NCBI GenBank assembly: GCA_002691145.1
Contig: NZHE01000024.1
Coordinates: 101,271 to 165,270, forward strand
Direction: 5' to 3'
DNA length: 64,000 nucleotides
Origin: Rickettsiales bacterium
GTDB lineage: Bacteria > Pseudomonadota > Alphaproteobacteria > Methylaequorales > Methylaequoraceae
Shown: piece by piece, positions 52,367 through 62,071 of the stretch
Numbering within the stretch: position 1 is the first letter of the stretch
How the letters are laid out: each line of letters begins with the position of its first letter
Notes under the pieces: generated by a model
The model's database searches: none
What the model was told of the DNA's origin: nothing
The model's input: only the letters and a program-made list of their open reading frames with translations
Position numbers and translations under genes: made by a program

Positions 52367-55124
52367 TGTTTATTTCTTTTTTATCGAAAATTTTCCAGCA
52401 TCTTTCACACTTAACTCCATTGAATTTTTCAATCTTTAATAGAAAATCATCATATTCATCTAAACCAATCAAATTCTTGTGCTCTGATGAGATGATTTCT
52501 ATTTTGGAGACTATTAAGATTTCACAAAGGTCTACATTCTTGACAATATCTTTAATCAAATCGTTTTTGAAACATAATATTACTTTTGCTTCAAGACTAG
52601 TTTTTAAAAATTTTTCGTCTCTAAGTTTTTCTATTTTTGAACTTACAGCCTTTTTAATATCGAATATTTTTTCCCAATCTGATACAATTTTTTTATTTTC
52701 CCACTTAGATGGTGCATCTTTAAATTTTTTTAAATGACAACTCTCTTCAGCTTTCAAATCAATTTCATTTTTCCAACACTGCCATGATTCTTCAGCTGTA
52801 AAAACAAGAACAGGTGATAACCACTTTATCAAAAAAGTATAGACATCAAACATTACTGTCCTGACAGAGTTTCTTTTTGTTGAGTTTTTGCTATCGCAAT
52901 ATAGAGTGTCTTTTTTTACATCAAAAAAAAGGGAAGAAAGTTCATTATTACAAAAGTTAGAAATCATATGAAAAACTTTGTAAAAATCAAAATTTTTAAA
53001 ACTTTGAGACATTAATTTATCAATTCTGAAAATTTCATTTCTAATTAATTTCTCCAAAGGGGGAAGATCTTCATGAATGACAACTTCTGAAAAATCCCAT
53101 GAATGTAAATTTCCAAGAAGAAATCTGATACAATTTCTTATTTTTCTGTACGTTTCTGCTTGCCTCTCTAAACTTTCATAACTTATTTTAAGGTCTTCAT
53201 TATAATTACTAGTTGCTACCCACAACCTTAGAATATCAGCCCCATACTTTTTGATTACATCATTCGGAGAAATTATATTTCCCAATGATTTTGACATTTT
53301 TTTCCCTTTCTCGTCTAATACAAAACCATGCGTTAGTACTGACTTATATGGACTTTCTCCATAAACTGCACATGACTGTAATAATGATGATTGAAACCAT
53401 CCTCTATGCTGATCTGAGCCCTCAAGGTATAAATCTGCCTTGTCCTTTATGCCTCTATTTTTTAGAGCAAAAACATGGCTTGAACCAGAATCAAACCAGA
53501 CATCAAGAATATCATGCACTTTTTCATAATTTTTTGAGTTATAATTAGGACCGAGAAATTCTTTTGATGGAATAGAAAACCAGGCGTCTGTTCCTTTTTT
53601 TTCTATCTCTGCTATAATTCTTTTATTTACACTCTTATCGATCAATGGATTTCCAGTTTGCTTATTTAAAAAAATGGTTATCGGAACTCCCCAGCTTCTC
53701 TGTCTTGAAACGCACCAATCTGGTCTTTCAGAAACCATTGATAAAATCCTATTTTTACTTGCTTCTGGGAACCAAGATACATTTTCTATAGATGATAAAG
53801 CTACCTCCCTCAACTTTTTGATCTCCATAGAAATAAACCATTGAGAAGTTGCTCTAAAAATTAAGGGAGCCTTTGAACGCCAAGAATGAGGATAACTGTG
53901 TCTTAAACCATTTGCTAGTAATAAATTCCTGTTTTCTTTCAACTTTTCAATTATAATTTGGTCTGATTTAAAAATATGTTGTCCGGCAAAGAATGGGGTC
54001 TGTTTTGTATAGACACCATTGCTCTCAACTAATAGAGGTATATTTAAATTGAATTTTTTCCCTAGTTGAAAGTCCTCAATTCCATGACTTGGTGCTATGT
54101 GAACAAAACCAGTTCCAACATCGTTAAGTACATGGTCACCTGGAACTAGAGGAACCTCATTTGTATAACCTAAATCTTTCAAAGGATGACTGCATACATT
54201 GCCTTCAAGTTGACTATCTCTAATTACATGCAAAATCTCAAAATCATTTAAATTATTTTTTTTTAAGAAGGATTCAGCTAAATTCTTTTCAAAAATAATT
54301 TTCTCATTATTTTTAATATTAAAATTTTGCACATCCTTATTGAACTTAATAACTAAATAATCAAATTCTTTTGAAAAGGCTATCGCTCTGTTACAAGGCA
54401 AAGTCCAAGGGGTAGTTGTCCAGATAATTATGCTCGATTTTTCCAAGACAGAACTAGTAGCATTTTTAATTGGAAATTTTACAAATATAGAATTTGAAAG
54501 TTTTTCCTGATATTCAACTTCGGCTTCTGCTAAAGCCGTTTTTTCAACAACCGACCACATTACAGGCTTATAACCTAGATAAAGTCTTCCATCTTCAAGA
54601 AATTTTAATAACTCTGATACAATTGTTCCTTCTGACTTATGTGTCATAGTTGTATATTTCGATTCCCAATTACAATCAATCCCTAATCTTTTAAATTCAT
54701 CACATTGTATATCAATCCAAGATTCAGCAAATTTTCTACAATCATCTCTGAAATTTAGTTGATTAATTTCATTCTTATCTAATCCCTCTTTTCTATAATT
54801 TTCTTCAATCTTCCACTCAATTGGCAATCCATGACAATCCCAGCCTGGAATATAGTCAACGTCAAATCCCATTTGAAAATATGCTCTACAGATTATATCT
54901 TTTAGTATTTTATTTAAAGCATGCCCTAGATGAATATGACCATTTGCATAAGGAGGGCCGTCATGTAAAACAAATTTTTTATTTTTCCTAACACTTTTTT
55001 TTAACTTTTTAAAAATCTTGTTTTCATTCCAGAAATCCATCCACTTAGGCTCAGTCTTATTTAAGTTTGCCCTCATTGAAAAATTTGTTTTTGGTAAATA
55101 TATTGTTTTCGAAATTTCAGTCAT
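52308..55124 (-). CDS. ileS: Isoleucyl-tRNA synthetase
   Basis: A 938-residue class I synthetase. The HIGH-type motif is HIHLGHALNK near residue 63, and KMSKS is present exactly in EKGKKMSKSLGNIISP. The editing domain lies at about 190-400 and includes IIWTTTPWTLPCNRAIAF. WDCHGLPIEWKIEE and YLEGSDQHRGWFQSSL are further family blocks. The C-terminal zinc site is CERCWKIF and LCERCEIAI. The length is typical. It overlaps the ribF end by four bases and lspA by up to 59. Confidence 0.98.
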   Translation of the reverse strand: MTEISKTIYLPKTNFSMRANLNKTEPKWMDFWNENKIFKKLKKSVRKNKKFVLHDGPPYANGHIHLGHALNKILKDIICRAYFQMGFDVDYIPGWDCHGLPIEWKIEENYRKEGLDKNEINQLNFRDDCRKFAESWIDIQCDEFKRLGIDCNWESKYTTMTHKSEGTIVSELLKFLEDGRLYLGYKPVMWSVVEKTALAEAEVEYQEKLSNSIFVKFPIKNATSSVLEKSSIIIWTTTPWTLPCNRAIAFSKEFDYLVIKFNKDVQNFNIKNNEKIIFEKNLAESFLKKNNLNDFEILHVIRDSQLEGNVCSHPLKDLGYTNEVPLVPGDHVLNDVGTGFVHIAPSHGIEDFQLGKKFNLNIPLLVESNGVYTKQTPFFAGQHIFKSDQIIIEKLKENRNLLLANGLRHSYPHSWRSKAPLIFRATSQWFISMEIKKLREVALSSIENVSWFPEASKNRILSMVSERPDWCVSRQRSWGVPITIFLNKQTGNPLIDKSVNKRIIAEIEKKGTDAWFSIPSKEFLGPNYNSKNYEKVHDILDVWFDSGSSHVFALKNRGIKDKADLYLEGSDQHRGWFQSSLLQSCAVYGESPYKSVLTHGFVLDEKGKKMSKSLGNIISPNDVIKKYGADILRLWVATSNYNEDLKISYESLERQAETYRKIRNCIRFLLGNLHSWDFSEVVIHEDLPPLEKLIRNEIFRIDKLMSQSFKNFDFYKVFHMISNFCNNELSSLFFDVKKDTLYCDSKNSTKRNSVRTVMFDVYTFLIKWLSPVLVFTAEESWQCWKNEIDLKAEESCHLKKFKDAPSKWENKKIVSDWEKIFDIKKAVSSKIEKLRDEKFLKTSLEAKVILCFKNDLIKDIVKNVDLCEILIVSKIEIISSEHKNLIGLDEYDDFLLKIEKFNGVKCERCWKIFDKKEINNELLCERCEIAINSKSEKI

Positions 55125-56050
55125 CCTATGTCTTTACATATCCTTACATCTTCTTCTATTTGATTTTTTAATTCTTTGAAGTTGTTAAACTTTTTTTCTT
55201 TTCTGATAAATGAAATAAAAAAAACTTCAAGATATTCATGATAAATAACTTTATTAAAATTAAAAATATTAACCTCTAAAATTGGTTCAATTCCATTAAA
55301 AGTTGGCTTAATTCCGTAATTTGCAATCCCTTCAAATTTTGTAGCATCACCATTCATTTTATAAATCACCAAAACTTTATAAACACCAAAGCAAAGTTTA
55401 CAATATTTGTCTATTTTTAAATTTGCGGTTGGAAATCCAATTTTACTGGCAAGTTTTTTTCCTCGCATAACTCTTGATTTGATATGCCAATTTCTCCCCA
55501 AAATATCTTTTACTTTTTTTAAATTACCAACTTTTAAATTCTTTCTTATTTCAGATGAAGAAATTTTTATATTTTCTTGTAACTTTTTTTCTTTAACTAA
55601 AGTGAATTTAAATAATTTTTTTTTTGATTCATTAATCAGTAAATTTGTATCACCCTCTTGCTTATTACCAAATACAAAGTCAAACCCGGTGACCACATGA
55701 TGAACCCGAAGCTCTTTAACTAAAATATTTTTGATGAATTTATTTGCGCTTATATTTGAAAAATTGTGATTAAAATTAAAATTCAAATAGTAGTCAATTT
55801 CCAATTTTTTAATCATTTCAAATTTATCTCTAAAAGGAGTAATTCTGAAATTTACTTTTCTATTTTTAAAAAAACATTTTGGATGAGGTTCAAAAGTAAG
55901 CAATGAGATCTTTTTTTTACTCTCCTTTGCTATCCTCTTTGCTTCGTCGATTACACTCTTATGACCAATATGGATTCCATCAAAATTTCCAATAGCCACA
56001 ACCGAACCCTGTATCTTATTATCTTGAAACCTATTTCTAATTAAAATCAT
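55121..56050 (-). CDS. ribF: Bifunctional riboflavin kinase/FAD synthetase
   Basis: A 309-residue enzyme that makes FMN and FAD. The N-terminal adenylyltransferase domain has AIGNFDGIHIGHKSVI and LTFEPHPKCFF, with SSSEIR-type SSSEIRKNLKVG closing the domain. The C-terminal kinase domain has GRNWHIKSRVMRGKKLASKIGFPTANL and GVYKVLVIYK. The genes ETF-QO and the response to flavin demand make sense here only generally. It lies upstream of ileS, the standard proteobacterial order, and four bases after the MaoC-like gene. Confidence 0.95.
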   Translation of the reverse strand: MILIRNRFQDNKIQGSVVAIGNFDGIHIGHKSVIDEAKRIAKESKKKISLLTFEPHPKCFFKNRKVNFRITPFRDKFEMIKKLEIDYYLNFNFNHNFSNISANKFIKNILVKELRVHHVVTGFDFVFGNKQEGDTNLLINESKKKLFKFTLVKEKKLQENIKISSSEIRKNLKVGNLKKVKDILGRNWHIKSRVMRGKKLASKIGFPTANLKIDKYCKLCFGVYKVLVIYKMNGDATKFEGIANYGIKPTFNGIEPILEVNIFNFNKVIYHEYLEVFFISFIRKEKKFNNFKELKNQIEEDVRICKDIG

Positions 56051-56053
56051 GTT

Positions 56054-56489
56054 TTAATTCTTTGATTGAACCATTATTTCTGCCTGACCTGTTAAAACTT
56101 TATCGGTGTCTCTTGTACAAAAAGTATCAAGAACAATTCTCTTTTTTTCTTTAATAATTTCTTTTACAAGGACGCGAGTTATTATTTTCTCCCCGATATA
56201 AACTGGTGCTAAAAATTTCAAACTTTGACTTAAGTATATACTGCCTGGACCCGGCAACTTCATCCCTATTACACTTGAGATTAAGCTTGCAGTTAAAAAG
56301 CCATGTGCTATTTTTTTTTTTGAAAATTGAGTTCTTAGCAAATTTAGAGTCAATATGTAAAGGGTTTAAATCCCCAGTAATTTCTGCAAAAACATCAATG
56401 TCCTTTTCATAAATTATTTTTGAAATTGAAGCTTCTTGTCCAACAAATAAATCCTCTAAATAGTACGTTTTATTTATTTTAGAATTCAT
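56054..56489 (-). pseudogene. MaoC-like (R)-specific enoyl-CoA hydratase, frameshifted in poly-A
   Basis: Two overlapping ORFs form one hot-dog-fold protein. The N-terminal part (from ATG 56489, behind GGGGTG) has YLEDLFVGQEASISK and the catalytic aspartate-histidine region DLNPLHIDSKFAKNS. The C-terminal part has KKIAHGFLTASLISSVIGMKLPGPGS, the rest of the active-site motif. The break is at 11 A (56311-56321 on the plus strand). With 10 A the frame reads SIFKKKIAHGF and gives about 144 residues, the usual length of PhaJ/MaoC single-domain hydratases. The substrate (crotonyl-CoA or longer) is not known. The gene lies directly before ribF. Confidence 0.8.
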
Positions 56490-56577
56490 AAACACCCCAT
56501 TTAATAAATTTTAATTTTTATAAACTTATCAAGATTAATATATATTTAAATCAAATTTTCACTATAGTGTTAAATAA

Positions 56578-57807
56578 ATGTCATTTTTATCAAAATTATC
56601 CTGCTTATTTTTTGGAATTTCGTTTTCATTAAGGATGCATTCTGCCATTGCATTTGGTGTTTGTTTATCGATTGGTGTTGTTTTGATATTGATTGAAAAA
56701 AGACTATCGTTAAAACATTGGCTTTATAAATGCAAAAAAAACGAACTCACTTTTCCAATTATTTTATTTCTTATAACATTTTCAATAAGCTGTTTTTTTT
56801 CAATTAATCAAATTAGATCCATTAGTGTTTTAGGCTATTTGTGTTTGTTTATATTTTTTTCATATATAATTTTTCAAAATTTTAAATCACATCCAAAGGA
56901 GCTAAAACTTTTAAGTAATTTTCTATACATATCAATTATTTTTTCTGTTTTATTCGTTCTATTTTATAATTTTAATGAAGGTCAAATTTTTGAAACATTA
57001 CAACGTAAAGAAACGCCAATAGAAGTTATTAGGTTTAAAGGCTTTGTGAATGTGCTAACTATTTTAGTATTAATATTACCTTTGTTAAACAAAAAAATTG
57101 GTCATAAAAAAATATATGTTTCTACATTACCTATTATTTTAATTATCCCTGTAATAATAACTAGTAATTGTAATTCAGCAGTGTTAGGAATATTCGTAGG
57201 GATATTGTCTATATTTTTTTTTAAAATACTAATTTCATTGAAATTTGATAAAAACAAACTCTTAAGCCTTCTAATATTTAAAGCTATTTTTATTATTTCA
57301 GTAACATATTATTTTTCGTATAATCACAAAATAAATACAATCGAGAATTATGAATTTCTTGTTTCGACTAATCTTATAGATGCCCATAGACAAATTATTT
57401 GGGGCTTTTCACTTGAAAATTTCGAAGAAAATCCAATTTTTGGAGTCGGGCCAGATACATCAAATTTCATAAAAGGAAGTCAGAAAGTAATTGGCCATGA
57501 ATCAACTGGTACGATGCACTATATACCAAGCCATCCACATAATTTTTTTATTGAGCTTTTACTAGAAACTGGAGTTGTTGGAACATTAAGTTTTATTTTT
57601 CTTATATTTTCTATAAATTATTTTATTTTTAAAAGAATTATCACTAAAGATTTTTCATACGTAATTTTTTTTAACGGATATTTTTGGGGGGCATCATTGG
57701 TAAATTTTTCTTTTTGGAATGCTTGGTGGCAAGTTAGCTATTTTTTTATTCTTGCAATTATAAGCTCAATTTTGTATTCCAAAAAAATTAAAAAATTTAA
57801 ATTTTAA
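56578..57807 (+). CDS. O-antigen ligase-like (Wzy_C) membrane protein
   Basis: A 409-residue polytopic membrane protein with about eleven hydrophobic segments. The large periplasmic loop contains HRQIIWGFSLENFEENPIFGVGPDTS and the conserved SHPHNFFIELLLETGVVG, the signature of the O-antigen ligase/polymerase family. It probably joins or polymerises a polysaccharide onto lipid A core, or a similar surface glycan. No glycosyltransferase or sugar-nucleotide gene is adjacent. The start ATG lies 13 bases before the next gene's spacer and 82 bases from the MaoC start. The PQQ dehydrogenase gene follows by 12 bases. Confidence 0.82.
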   Translation: MSFLSKLSCLFFGISFSLRMHSAIAFGVCLSIGVVLILIEKRLSLKHWLYKCKKNELTFPIILFLITFSISCFFSINQIRSISVLGYLCLFIFFSYIIFQNFKSHPKELKLLSNFLYISIIFSVLFVLFYNFNEGQIFETLQRKETPIEVIRFKGFVNVLTILVLILPLLNKKIGHKKIYVSTLPIILIIPVIITSNCNSAVLGIFVGILSIFFFKILISLKFDKNKLLSLLIFKAIFIISVTYYFSYNHKINTIENYEFLVSTNLIDAHRQIIWGFSLENFEENPIFGVGPDTSNFIKGSQKVIGHESTGTMHYIPSHPHNFFIELLLETGVVGTLSFIFLIFSINYFIFKRIITKDFSYVIFFNGYFWGASLVNFSFWNAWWQVSYFFILAIISSILYSKKIKKFKF

Positions 57808-57819
57808 TACTATGCAATA

Positions 57820-58980
57820 ATGATAAAAAAAATCTCTTTCAGTAAATTTATATTTTTAATATTTTTTCCCTATTTAGCTGCAAATAGTTTAGATAACTTC
57901 AGTAATATTAAAAATTATAAAGTTTCTGAAACGAAGTACAAATTAACTGAAGTAATGACTGGTCTTGATTATCCATGGGGTATGACATTCATTGATAAAA
58001 ATAATTTACTTGTTACTCAAAAAAATGGAGAATTGCTTAAAGTTAATGTTATTGATGGTAGGTCTAAAAAAATTTCTCACAATATAGAAAATATTTTTTT
58101 TAAAGGTGGTGCAGGGCAAGGCGGTTTATTAGATGTGCTTCATAATAATGGAATTATTTACTTCTCATATAGTCATTATGATGATGAAAATTCGTCTTTA
58201 AAAGGTTTACGAGAAGGGAGTACAGCAATAGGTAAAGGCAAGCTTATTAATGATAGAATTGAAAATTTTGAAAATTTACTTGTTAGTAAGCCAAAATTCA
58301 ATTCAAATCTACATTGGGGCTCCAGATTAGCAATTAAGGACAACCATATTTATGCTAGTTTGGGTGAGAGAGGAATGGGAATGATTGCACAAGATCCAAC
58401 GAAACATCCAGGAAGTATAATAAGAATAAATATCGATGGGAGCATACCAAAAAATAATCCCTCAAATCAAAATAAAAGTTATTGGCTACCAGAAATTTTT
58501 CAAATAGGATTAAGAAATCCTCAAGGAATGACAATTTCACCATTTGATGAAAATATATATTTTAGTCAGCATGGTCCAAAAGGTGGCGATAATATTGGAA
58601 TCGTTAAATTTGCAGGTAATTACGGCTGGAAAGATATTGCATGGGGTGGAAAAGAATACAGCGGAAAAAAAATTGGGAATGTCTCATTTAAAAAAAAATA
58701 TGATGAAAATCTAATTTCATGGGTTCCATCAATTGGGGTAAGTCAGATCGCTTTTTATAAGGGAAATGAATTTCCTGAATGGAATGGAGACCTAATTGGA
58801 GGATCACTAAAGTATAATATTTTTTTCAAAATTCGGTTTGAAGACAAGAAAATTATTAGCGAGGAAATTATCTTAAAAAATAAAATAGGGCGAATCAGAG
58901 ATTTTGAGTTAAATCAACAAGGAGAAATTTTTATTATTACAGACCATAAAAATTCGTCATTATGGAAACTCTCAAGGTAA
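57820..58980 (+). CDS. PQQ-dependent sugar dehydrogenase-like protein (YliI/Asd type)
   Basis: A 386-residue exported beta-propeller. The signal peptide (about 1-22, ending LAANS) is followed by GLDYPWGMTFIDKNNLLVTQ. The family blocks are GAGQGGLLDVLH, LHWGSRLAIKDNHIYASLGERG, PEIFQIGLRNPQGM and GWKDIAWGG. The soluble aldose sugar dehydrogenase family oxidises aldoses with PQQ in the periplasm and passes electrons to a quinone or cytochrome. The natural substrate is unknown. No PQQ synthesis genes are visible, so cofactor supply is unknown. It converges with ftsY, with 10 bases between stops. Confidence 0.88.
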   Translation: MIKKISFSKFIFLIFFPYLAANSLDNFSNIKNYKVSETKYKLTEVMTGLDYPWGMTFIDKNNLLVTQKNGELLKVNVIDGRSKKISHNIENIFFKGGAGQGGLLDVLHNNGIIYFSYSHYDDENSSLKGLREGSTAIGKGKLINDRIENFENLLVSKPKFNSNLHWGSRLAIKDNHIYASLGERGMGMIAQDPTKHPGSIIRINIDGSIPKNNPSNQNKSYWLPEIFQIGLRNPQGMTISPFDENIYFSQHGPKGGDNIGIVKFAGNYGWKDIAWGGKEYSGKKIGNVSFKKKYDENLISWVPSIGVSQIAFYKGNEFPEWNGDLIGGSLKYNIFFKIRFEDKKIISEEIILKNKIGRIRDFELNQQGEIFIITDHKNSSLWKLSR

Positions 58981-58990
58981 AAAAACTAGC

Positions 58991-59899
58991 TTAAAAATCA
59001 AGTAAAGTTTTTGAGAAATCCTGGGCTTTAAAATCAATCAAATCCTCTTTTTTTTCACCGACTCCAATACTTACAATGGGAATCTTTAATTGTTCACTGA
59101 TTGGTATTATCGCTCCTCCTTTAGAGGTTCCATCAAGTTTTGTAATAATTAAACTCGATATATTACAGATCTCTTTAAATTTTTCTGCTTGTTTAATTGA
59201 ATTTTGACCCGTGTTACCATCTAAAACTAGTATAATTTCGTTTGGAGCTGAATTTTCTATTTTTTTTATTACACGAATCATTTTTGAAAGTTCGTCCATT
59301 AAATTGGATTTATTATGGAGTCTTCCTGCAGTATCGATTAAAAGTACATCTAATGATTTCTCTTTTGCTTTGTGCATAGAAGAATAAACTAAAGACGCAG
59401 GATCAGAATTACTTTCAGCAGAAAAAAACATAGAGTTTGTTCTTTTGGACCAAATCTCAAGTTGTTCTACCGCAGCAGCCCTAAAAGTATCAGCAGCAAC
59501 TAAACCTACTTTCTTATTTTCTGAATGAAATTTATGAGCTAGCTTTCCAACTGTAGCCGTTTTACCGACACCATTTACACCTACTAAAAAAATAACATTT
59601 GGAGTTTTAAGGCATTCAATTTTTTTTTCTAAAGGAAGTAATATCTCTAAAATCAAAATACTTATTTGTTCTTTTATAATTCTAATATCATTGTCTAATA
59701 ATTTGATTTTCCTTAATCTTTCAATTACTTTATTAGCAAATACAACCCCTATATCAGATTCAATTAATAAGTCCTCGAGTTCTTCAAGAGTTTTCTGCTC
59801 AATTTTTTTTCCTTTGAAAATTAAGTTAATTCCGCTACCAACCTTATTTGTGGACTTTTTTAAACCCTTTTTAAATTTGTCAAACCATTTTATAACCAT
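58991..59899 (-). CDS. ftsY: Signal recognition particle receptor FtsY
   Basis: A 302-residue SRP GTPase without a long acidic A domain, typical of small genomes. The N domain (about 1-80) leads to the G domain with G1 GVNGVGKTATVGKLA, G3 LIDTAGRLHNKSNLMDE, G4 TKLDGTSKGG and the closing GVGEKKEDLIDF. DTFRAAAVEQLEIW is the insertion-box motif. It docks the Ffh-bound ribosome at the membrane, and ffh lies 3 kb away on the other strand. The ATG overlaps the mtaB stop by one base. Confidence 0.97.
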   Translation of the reverse strand: MVIKWFDKFKKGLKKSTNKVGSGINLIFKGKKIEQKTLEELEDLLIESDIGVVFANKVIERLRKIKLLDNDIRIIKEQISILILEILLPLEKKIECLKTPNVIFLVGVNGVGKTATVGKLAHKFHSENKKVGLVAADTFRAAAVEQLEIWSKRTNSMFFSAESNSDPASLVYSSMHKAKEKSLDVLLIDTAGRLHNKSNLMDELSKMIRVIKKIENSAPNEIILVLDGNTGQNSIKQAEKFKEICNISSLIITKLDGTSKGGAIIPISEQLKIPIVSIGVGEKKEDLIDFKAQDFSKTLLDF

Positions 59900-61158
59900 T
59901 AGTTTAATATTTCCCCCACAAAAAAATCTCCCAAAATATCTTTAAGTTTAACTTTAACTAATTGTCCATTAAGTTGTGAGTGGGAATCTTTTTCATTATG
60001 AATTCTTACTTTGAAATAATCATCAGTGTAACTTAGCTTAGTATTTTCAAATAATATTTTTTTTTCTGTTCCAATTAATTTTTTCATCTGCATTTCCTTA
60101 ACTTTACTATAAATTTTATTTAATCTTTTCATTCTTTCTATTTTAATTCTCTCAGGTATCTGAGGCATCCTTGATGCTGGTGTGCCTTTTTTTGGAGAAA
60201 ATCTAAATGCATGAATATTAGTAAAATTACATTTTTCTATACAATCTAATGTTTTTTGAAACTCTACTTCTGACTCTGTGGGAAATCCAACAATTATATC
60301 AGCCCCAAAATGTACTTCACTTCTTTGCCTCTTAATGTTTTTGCAAATGTCAATAATTTTCTCTCTTGTGTGTCTACGCTTCATTCTTTTGAGTATTAAA
60401 TTATCACCAGATTGCATTGAAAAATGTATGTGTGGTAAAATTTTCTTTTCACTTACGATTAGTTCTAGCAAATCTTCATCTAATTCTGCCGGATCAATTG
60501 AAGATAACCTAATTCTACACAATCGTTTTTCAATTCTAATTAATCTTTTGAGGATTTGTCCTAAACTTGGTCTGCCAGGAAGATCTTCACCGTAGGATGT
60601 CAGATCTACTCCGGTTATTGTTATTTCTTTATAGCCTAGATCAATTAATTTTCCGACTCTTTTTAATATTACACTTAAGGGCAAACTTAACGAATTACCC
60701 CTTCCAAATGGTATAATGCAAAAAGTACATCTGTGATTGCAACCTTGTTGAATTTGGAGAAGAGCTCTTGTTCTTGTTCCAGACCTTCCAAAAGAAACAG
60801 AAAAATTTTTTACTCTTTTTTTTTCTTTTTTTAATAAATTCTGAATATTATTTAGGTAAAAATCTTCTTCATTTTTATCCTTATTATAAATAATTTTGTC
60901 TACTTCTTTCATATCAGAAAATATTTTAGGTTCAATTTGTGATGCACACCCAGTTACCAAAATTCTATTATTAGGATCTCTCTTCTTGGCTTCTATTATT
61001 TTTTTTTTTGAATTAACTACCGCTTGATTTGTAACAGCACAAGTATTGATAACCGTAGTATTAATGATTTTTTTTTTTTTTAGTAAATTTTTAATGCCCT
61101 CAGATTCGCAAATATTTAATCTGCAGCCTAAAGTGATTACTTTTGAAGTTTTCTTCAT
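59899..61158 (-). CDS. mtaB: tRNA t6A37 methylthiotransferase
   Basis: A 419-residue radical SAM enzyme that converts t6A37 to ms2t6A37. The N-terminal UPF0004 domain has ITLGCRLNICESEGI, NTCAVTNQAVVNSKK and VTGCASQIEP, which hold the auxiliary cluster cysteines. The radical SAM motif is QQGCNHRCTFCIIPFGRG (CxxxCxxC). A C-terminal TRAM domain (about 350-419) follows. MtaB is favoured over MiaB by its length and by the CRLN start. It lies directly after the restored end of dapF and before ftsY. Confidence 0.94.
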   Translation of the reverse strand: MKKTSKVITLGCRLNICESEGIKNLLKKKKIINTTVINTCAVTNQAVVNSKKKIIEAKKRDPNNRILVTGCASQIEPKIFSDMKEVDKIIYNKDKNEEDFYLNNIQNLLKKEKKRVKNFSVSFGRSGTRTRALLQIQQGCNHRCTFCIIPFGRGNSLSLPLSVILKRVGKLIDLGYKEITITGVDLTSYGEDLPGRPSLGQILKRLIRIEKRLCRIRLSSIDPAELDEDLLELIVSEKKILPHIHFSMQSGDNLILKRMKRRHTREKIIDICKNIKRQRSEVHFGADIIVGFPTESEVEFQKTLDCIEKCNFTNIHAFRFSPKKGTPASRMPQIPERIKIERMKRLNKIYSKVKEMQMKKLIGTEKKILFENTKLSYTDDYFKVRIHNEKDSHSQLNGQLVKVKLKDILGDFFVGEILN

Positions 61159-62002
61159 TTAAATAAACTCATCAAATATATGATTGTTTAAAATCCCTGT
61201 AAAAACTTTAGAAGCTGGACCCGTTTTAATAATGTGACCATCATTTAAGATTTCGACACTTAATTCTCCACCTGGCATAACAATTTTTATTTTTTTTTTT
61301 TGTTAAATTTAAACTCTTACAAACTGCGAGTGTGGCACAAGCACCTGTTCCACATGCATTTGTAAAACCAACACCTCTTTCATAAACAATTAACTCAACT
61401 AAATCTGGATTTTTTATATTTACTATATTTATATTTACACCATCCTCAAAAATTTTTAAATTTGAAATTTTTTTGCAATCCTCAATCAAATTTTCCTTAT
61501 TCAATTCTTTTTGAAAAAAAACTACATGTGGATTACCAACATTGACACAGCTCCCACCCTTCAGTGTTTTTGTATCTATTTCTAAGTTAGAAGTGTTAAA
61601 TGGATGACTTAAAGGTATATCTCTCCAATCAAATTTTGGAATACCCATATCTACGCTAACAAGCTCGTTTTCTGATATTTCAACATCAATTAATCCAGAT
61701 TTTGTTTCAATAATAAAATTATTATTTTTTTTAGTATCAAAGAGAAGTTTTCCAACACATCTTAATGCGTTTCCACAATTTTCAGCCTCTGAACCATCTG
61801 CATTAAAAATCTTAATTCTGCAATCTGCAAGGTTATCTGAGCTTTCTTCAATTAAAATCAATTGATCGCAACCAACACCAGTTCTTCTATCGTTAATAAT
61901 GATAATGTCTTTGATTCTGATTGATATTTTTGTCTCTCTAATGTCTATAATGACAAAATCATTACCCAATCCATGCATCTTAAAAAATTTAAGTTCATTC
62001 AT
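61159..62002 (-). pseudogene. dapF: Diaminopimelate epimerase, frameshifted in a poly-A run
   Basis: The epimerase of the lysine and peptidoglycan pathway. ATG at 62002 opens MNELKFFKMHGLGNDFVIID; the ORF track start at 62095 is an extension through a hairpin. Both active-site cysteines are upstream of the break, in AENCGNALRC and GVGFTNACGTGACAT. A run of 12 A (61290-61301 on the plus strand) then puts the frame off. With 11 A it continues KIKIVMPGGELSVEILNDG and ends FDEFI at a stop at 61159, adjacent to the mtaB ATG, for 280 residues, the family length. As written, the protein loses the last 43 residues or so, including the conserved MPGGEL strand. Since the epimerase is essential in such organisms, an error or slippage is more likely than loss. 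Confidence 0.88.
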
Positions 62003-62071
62003 TTTCTTAAAAAAATATAAATTTACTTTAAGAAAATATATTTTTTTGATATAAAAACAATACTTTATTTC

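Noticed and set aside
56578-58980. Idea that the ligase-like and sugar dehydrogenase genes form a new biosynthetic system
   Set aside because: Two genes with no glycosyltransferase, PQQ or regulator nearby are not enough to claim a system; kept only as a possible accessory pair.
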